Shown piece after piece: positions 60,156 to 64,000 of a DNA stretch of 64,000 nucleotides (positions are counted from its first letter, which is position 1; each line of letters opens with the position of its first letter). The translations under genes were made by a program, and so were the position numbers. The stretch is taken from NCBI RefSeq assembly GCF_029278565.1, contig NZ_CP119559.1, forward strand, positions 2,974,665-3,038,664, in the 5' to 3' direction. Source of the stretch: Haloarcula halophila. Lineage in GTDB: Archaea; Halobacteriota; Halobacteria; Halobacteriales; Haloarculaceae. A model generated the notes under the pieces. The model worked only from the letters and a program-made list of their open reading frames with translations, did no database searches and was not told the DNA's origin.

Positions 60156-60818
60156 ATGGATCGTCTCGCGAAACGACAGTTGGTCGGGAGCGCCGGACTG
60201 GTGGTGGTAGTCGCGCTGGCGACCCTGTTGCTCTCGCCGGCGCGGGTGGTCTCGGAGGTGATGCATCTCGCGGACCACCCCGTCTATCTCGCGGGCGTCA
60301 TCGTCGGTCTCTATCTGATCCGGCCACTGTTCGCGTGGCCGACGATGCCGTTGTCGGCGTTTGTCGGGTTCGTCCTCGGAATCGAGTACGGCATCCCGGT
60401 CGCACTGATGGGCGCGTTGGTCACCTGTCTCATCCCGTACCGGTTCGCCCTGGAAGCCGGCGAGCGAGGCGGGATGTTCGGCTGGCTCGGGGACTCCGGC
60501 CGGCGACTCATCGAGGTGACTGGCGAGACACGGGGGGTCCTGGCCGCGCGGCTCTCGCCGGTGCCTGCCGACCCAGTCTCCTACGGAGCGGGTTTCGCCG
60601 GCGTCTCGACGCGGGCGTTCGTCGTCGGGACGTTCGTCGGCGAGATCCCCTGGGTCGTCGTCGAGGTGATCGCCGGCGCGTCGATGCGATCGCTCGCGCT
60701 CGACGGCCTCTCGGTCGACGCGCTCCCACACGTCCTCGTTCTCGGTGGTGTGCTGGCGGTACTCCTGATTGCCGGGCCGGCGTACCGACACGTCAACGGT
60801 CGTCCGGAGTCGTCCTGA
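60156..60818 (+). CDS. TVP38/TMEM64 (VTT domain) membrane protein
   Basis: A 220-residue protein with five or six membrane segments. The VTT/SNARE-associated signature is seen in FVGFVLGIEYGIPVALMGA and ARLSPVPADPVSYGAGF, with the conserved G-x-x-x-G-E-I-P-W-V near residue 165. Such DedA/TVP38 relatives are lipid-scramblase-like or ion-coupled membrane proteins; no substrate is known. Its last 26 bases overlap the convergent histidine kinase gene. Confidence 0.85.
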   Translation: MDRLAKRQLVGSAGLVVVVALATLLLSPARVVSEVMHLADHPVYLAGVIVGLYLIRPLFAWPTMPLSAFVGFVLGIEYGIPVALMGALVTCLIPYRFALEAGERGGMFGWLGDSGRRLIEVTGETRGVLAARLSPVPADPVSYGAGFAGVSTRAFVVGTFVGEIPWVVVEVIAGASMRSLALDGLSVDALPHVLVLGGVLAVLLIAGPAYRHVNGRPESS

Positions 60819-63770
60819 ACTCGAACCGTGCGCCACCAGCCTGACTCTCGGTGAGTTCGATCGTCCAGCCGTGGGCCTGTGCGATGTCTTCGACGATCGC
60901 GAGCCCGAAGCCGGTGCCGTCGGGGCTGGTCGTGTGCCCTCGCTCGAACACCCGCTCCCGTTCGGACTCGGGGACGCCGGAGCCGTCGTCGGCGACGTAG
61001 AACCCGTCGGCTCCTCGAGGCCCGACGGTAACCGTCACGTGGTCGGCGCTGTGTTCGACGGGGTCACCGGACTTCGTCCGGTTGTTCGTGGGGTCGTGGT
61101 CCACCGCGTCACCGGACGCCGTCCGGTTGCCCGTGGAGCCATGCTCCACGGCGTTGCGAAACAGGTTCTCCATGAGTTCCCGTAGCCGAGCGGCATCGGC
61201 CTCGATCGCGGGTGAGTCGACTACCGACGGGGACGCAACCGGAGCGTCGACGTTCTCCCAGGCCTGTTCGGCGATGAGACCGACATCGACGGGGTTGGTC
61301 TCGCCAACCATCTCTCCCTCTCGGGCCAGCGTGAGCAGTTCGTCGATGAGCTGTTCCATCCGGTCCGCGGAGTCGATGGCGTCGTTCAGATGGGAGATGT
61401 CACCCGTCTCGACCGCCAGTGAGAGCCGTCCCTGCACGACGTTGAGCGGGTTTCGGAGGTCGTGACTGACGACGCTCGCGAACTCGAGAGCTGTCGTTCC
61501 CGCTGGACACGGTCAGCGACGTTTCGGATGACGCCCGCGGTTCCGATGAAACTCCCGTCTTCGGAAGGCAGCAGCACGATGTTGTTCTCACAGGGGACGT
61601 GTTCGCCCCAGCGAGTCACGATGTCCATCTCCAAGGTGACGTGGTCTCGTTCCGGCTCCGCCAGCAGCTCCCGGATTCGTTCCTGGCCACGCTGGACGTC
61701 GTCCTCGGTCATGATCGTACTGATATGATTGCCAACCAGCTCGGCGGGTTCGTATCCGGTCAACGGTTCGATGGCATCGTTGACGAACGTGAATACCCCC
61801 TCGTCGTCGAGCGTGTAGACGGGGTCGCCGACAGCCTGGACGATCGTCTCGTATCGCTTTAACTCCTGCTCGCGTTTCTTTCGGTCGGTGATGTCCCGGA
61901 TCACGCCGACCGTCCCAACGAACGAGCCGTCCTCGACCAGTGGTGCGATCTTGTCCTCGTTGATCGTCCGCCGGCCCGAGGCGTCGATCGTCTCCATCTC
62001 GAAGGTCTCCCAGATCCGGTCGTCGTCGTCACACAGCGTTTGGATGATCTCGGCTCCACGCTGGACATCCGCGTCGGGCATGAACTCGCTCGGGTGTTCG
62101 CCGACGATCGCCGAACGGTCGTATCCCAGGTGGTCCGCCAGCGCCTCGTTTATCATCTGGACCGTCCCGTTTTCGTCGAGGACGTACATCGCGTCGCCGA
62201 CGTTCTCGACGAGCGTCTTGTACTGTTTGAGCTTGTGCTGGCGTTCCTTTCGCTCGGTGATGTCCCGGACGACACCGACAGTCCCGATGAACGCTTCGTC
62301 GTCAGTCAGGACCGCGATGTTGTTCTCCATCACTCGCGTCTCCCCGTCGGCGGTCGTGACCTGCATCTCGTAGGTCCGCCACTCCGTTCCCCCCGCTCTG
62401 AGTAGTTCTCTCGTCAACTCGAGCCCCTTCTGGTAGTCGTCGTCCTCGATGTACGCCCGTGCCGGCATGCCGATGACATCGTCACGATCCGCGTTCAGAT
62501 GCTCGGCCACCGCTCGGTTGGCCATCTGGATTCGCCCGTCCTCGTCGAGGATGAACATCGGATCGCCGACGTTCTCGACGAGCGTCTCGTACTGTTCGAG
62601 CTTCCGTTCGCGCTCGCGACGTTCGGTGATATCCCGGCCGATGCCGGCGATTCCGATGACATCGCCGTCCCTGTCTTTGATGACTGAGCCCCGGAACTCG
62701 TACGGGATCTCACGGCCGTCCGTGGTCAACAAGGGGGCCTGAAACGCCCCGTCGCCGATGTCGGTGTGTGGATCGAGTGCCGCGTCCAGTTTCTCGTGGT
62801 AGGCTTCGGGAAGTAACTCCGCGCCGTCCATCCCCGCCAGTTCCTCGTCGCTGTAGCCAGTCACCGTGGCGAGCGTGTCGTTCCAGCGGAGGAGACACCC
62901 GTCGGTACTGATGAGATAGAAGGCGTCGTCGATGGCGTCGATGAGATCCTCGGTGAACTCCTGTTCGCGCTCTAGTTCCTGTTCCCGTTCCTTTCGAGCG
63001 GTGATGTCGGTGATGAACCCTTCGAGGATCTCGACGCCGTCGTCCGTCTCTCTGACGACCCGTCCGCGCTCCCACAGCCACCGTGTCCGCCCCTCGGCCG
63101 TCGTGACGCGGTAGCTCACCTCGAACGGTTCTCCGGCGTCGATACAGGTCTGAACACGGTTCCAGAGGCGGTCGAGCTCGGTGTCGTCGATGAGGGAACT
63201 CCACGGCACCTCCCGCTCTCGATCACTTCGGCCTCGTAGCCGACGAGATCACTCACACCGTCACTGACGAACTCCATCGGCCAGTCGGGCTCGTTACGGG
63301 CCCGGTAGACCATCCCCGGGAGGTTCGAGATAAGCGTCGAGAGCATCCGCTCTGACTCTTCGAGTGCGGTCTTCGCTCGCCGCTCGCTGACCGCTCGCTC
63401 GATGCGGTTCGCGCACCGTATACTGGTCGGTTCCGACGTCTTTCTGGAGGTACTCGGTGACACCGGCCGAGATCGCGTCGCTCGCGATCTCTTCGTTCCC
63501 CTTGCCGGTAAAGAGGATGAAGGGGAGGTCCGGGTAGTCCGCTCGCACACACCGCAGAAACTCCAGTCCGTCCATGTTCGGCATATCGTGGTCGCTGACG
63601 ACACAATCGAACGCCGCTTCGCCGAGTCGGTCGAGGCCCTCGCGTGCCGACCTGACGTGGGTGACGGTGATCTCCTCGTGGATCCGTTCGAGATGCATCG
63701 CGACGACTTCGCCGAGGTTCTGTTCGTCGTCGACGTGCAGCACGCGGATCTCGCCGGGTCCGCTACTCAT
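60793..63770 (-). pseudogene. REC-PAS(5)-histidine kinase, three frameshifts
   Basis: Read in segments: receiver domain (HVDDEQNLGEV; VVSDHDMPNMDGLEF; ILFTGKG), frameshift near 63412, PAS 1 start, frameshift in a CCC run at 63212-63214, then five PAS domains in total linked by D-I-T-x-R-K-x-R-E-repeat helices, frameshift near 61486, HisKA (FASVVSHDLRNPLNVV, His in SHD) and ATPase (ENLFRNAVEHG; DDGSGVP; GTGFGLAIV). Every part is well conserved, so the breaks look recent or are sequence errors. ATG 63770 is about 26 bases from a TTTATAAC element. In the ATPase domain, between N and G1 boxes, there is a tandem repeat. Confidence 0.8.
61051..61140 (-). repeat. 45-base tandem repeat in the kinase ATPase domain
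   Basis: Two imperfect 45-base units (61051-61095 and 61096-61140) encode the 15-residue pattern x-x-NRTxSGDxVxHxxT twice after EHGS, with a third partial copy. Similar E-H-G-S repeats are found in other haloarchaeal kinases, from memory. Confidence 0.7.
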
Positions 63771-63825
63771 TACCACAGATCAGTGGAGCCATCGTTATAA
63801 ATCCGCCCAGCAGGAGACGCGCCCA

Positions 63826-63954
63826 TCAATCGTAGTAGAACGTATCGGCACAGTCATAGACGACACCGTGATCCGGACAGACGTACTTGCAGTGGCGATG
63901 GTACAACTGCCGGCTACATCGCGGACAGGGCCGTCCGCCGGCCTCCTCGTTCAT
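63826..63954 (-). CDS. Small zinc-finger protein, HVO_2523-like
   Basis: A 42-residue protein, MNEEAGGRPCPRCSRQLYHR by its start, with the Cys/His pattern CPRC, HCKYVC, H and C. It matches the haloarchaeal HVO_2523-type zinc-finger family from memory. The middle H-R-H-C-K-Y-V-C-P-D-H-G-V-V-Y-D-C block is the most conserved. The role is unknown. It is too short for standard gene calling but is in good codon use. Confidence 0.78.
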   Translation of the reverse strand: MNEEAGGRPCPRCSRQLYHRHCKYVCPDHGVVYDCADTFYYD

Positions 63955-64000
63955 ATCCACTCTCAGGCGCGGAACCACTATTGCTCTTTGGGAACGAAAT

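Noticed and set aside
59709..60836. 375-codon frame including DUF5830
   Set aside because: Only the last 123 codons match the family; the rest is antisense to the VTT gene.
1..64000. CRISPR array or rRNA operon
   Set aside because: No regularly spaced repeats and no rRNA-like sequence were seen on either strand.

Overview
The window is haloarchaeal DNA (class Halobacteria), most likely from a Haloarculaceae-type organism. Most of it is GC-rich and rich in acidic residues. Many genes look leaderless, with a TATA-like element about 25 bases before the start codon. There are many small haloarchaeal zinc-finger and DUF families, Tat lipoproteins, an elongator tRNA-Met with an intron, and a complete set of methylaspartate-cycle genes, a pathway described from Haloarcula. 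Family names and DUF numbers are from memory of the families, not from a search.

Layout. 1-13.8 kb: core metabolism and repair. This holds an aminotransferase cut by the window edge, a geranylgeranyl-reductase-type flavoprotein, an M20 amidohydrolase, a uS10 paralogue, a NUDIX hydrolase, a possible PD-(D/E)XK nuclease (DUF5787), two tandem paralogues of unknown family, a DUF5788-polX-Mut7C operon, and a CHAT protease with a tiny membrane protein behind it. 14.3-22.9 kb: a REC-PAS regulator, alcohol dehydrogenase, rhomboid protease, endonuclease V, an SDR with a broken active site, a Get3/ArsA ATPase and an XPD-like helicase. 22.9-29.6 kb: the methylaspartate cycle, with mct divergent from mamA-mamB-mal-mch-citE. 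In this sequence mct and citE each carry a one-base frameshift in a short homopolymer. 29.6-46.9 kb: an ABC-2 exporter, ferredoxin, SpoIIM, PAPS-reductase-like protein, gshA, tandem PH-domain membrane proteins, a pilin, an MFS transporter, an acyl-CoA synthetase, GNAT, FKBP, and two tandem siderophore-binding lipoproteins behind DtxR/IdeR-like palindromes.

46.9-58.5 kb is an accessory island, with visibly lower GC and many remnants. It holds a truncated Orc1/Cdc6, a chaperonin subunit with an unknown C-terminal domain of about 320 residues and a one-base-overlapping partner gene, DUF7861 and DUF7692, a creatininase, a broken TumE-like toxin behind two tandem palindromes, a pilin, a soluble chemotaxis transducer fused to a degenerate KaiC/RadA-like domain, and broken small genes. 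It stops at the 3' end of tRNA-Met, a usual integration target; I saw no integrase and no second att copy. 58.7-64 kb: DUF7115, DUF5830, a VTT membrane protein, a REC-PAS5-histidine kinase with three frameshifts, and a small zinc-finger protein.

The chaperonin-fusion module (48030-51601) is the best candidate for an undescribed system. The CHAT/small-membrane-protein pair and the transducer-KaiC fusion come next. The number of one- or two-base frameshifts, several in C or G runs, means that sequencing error must be excluded before any gene here is called dead.
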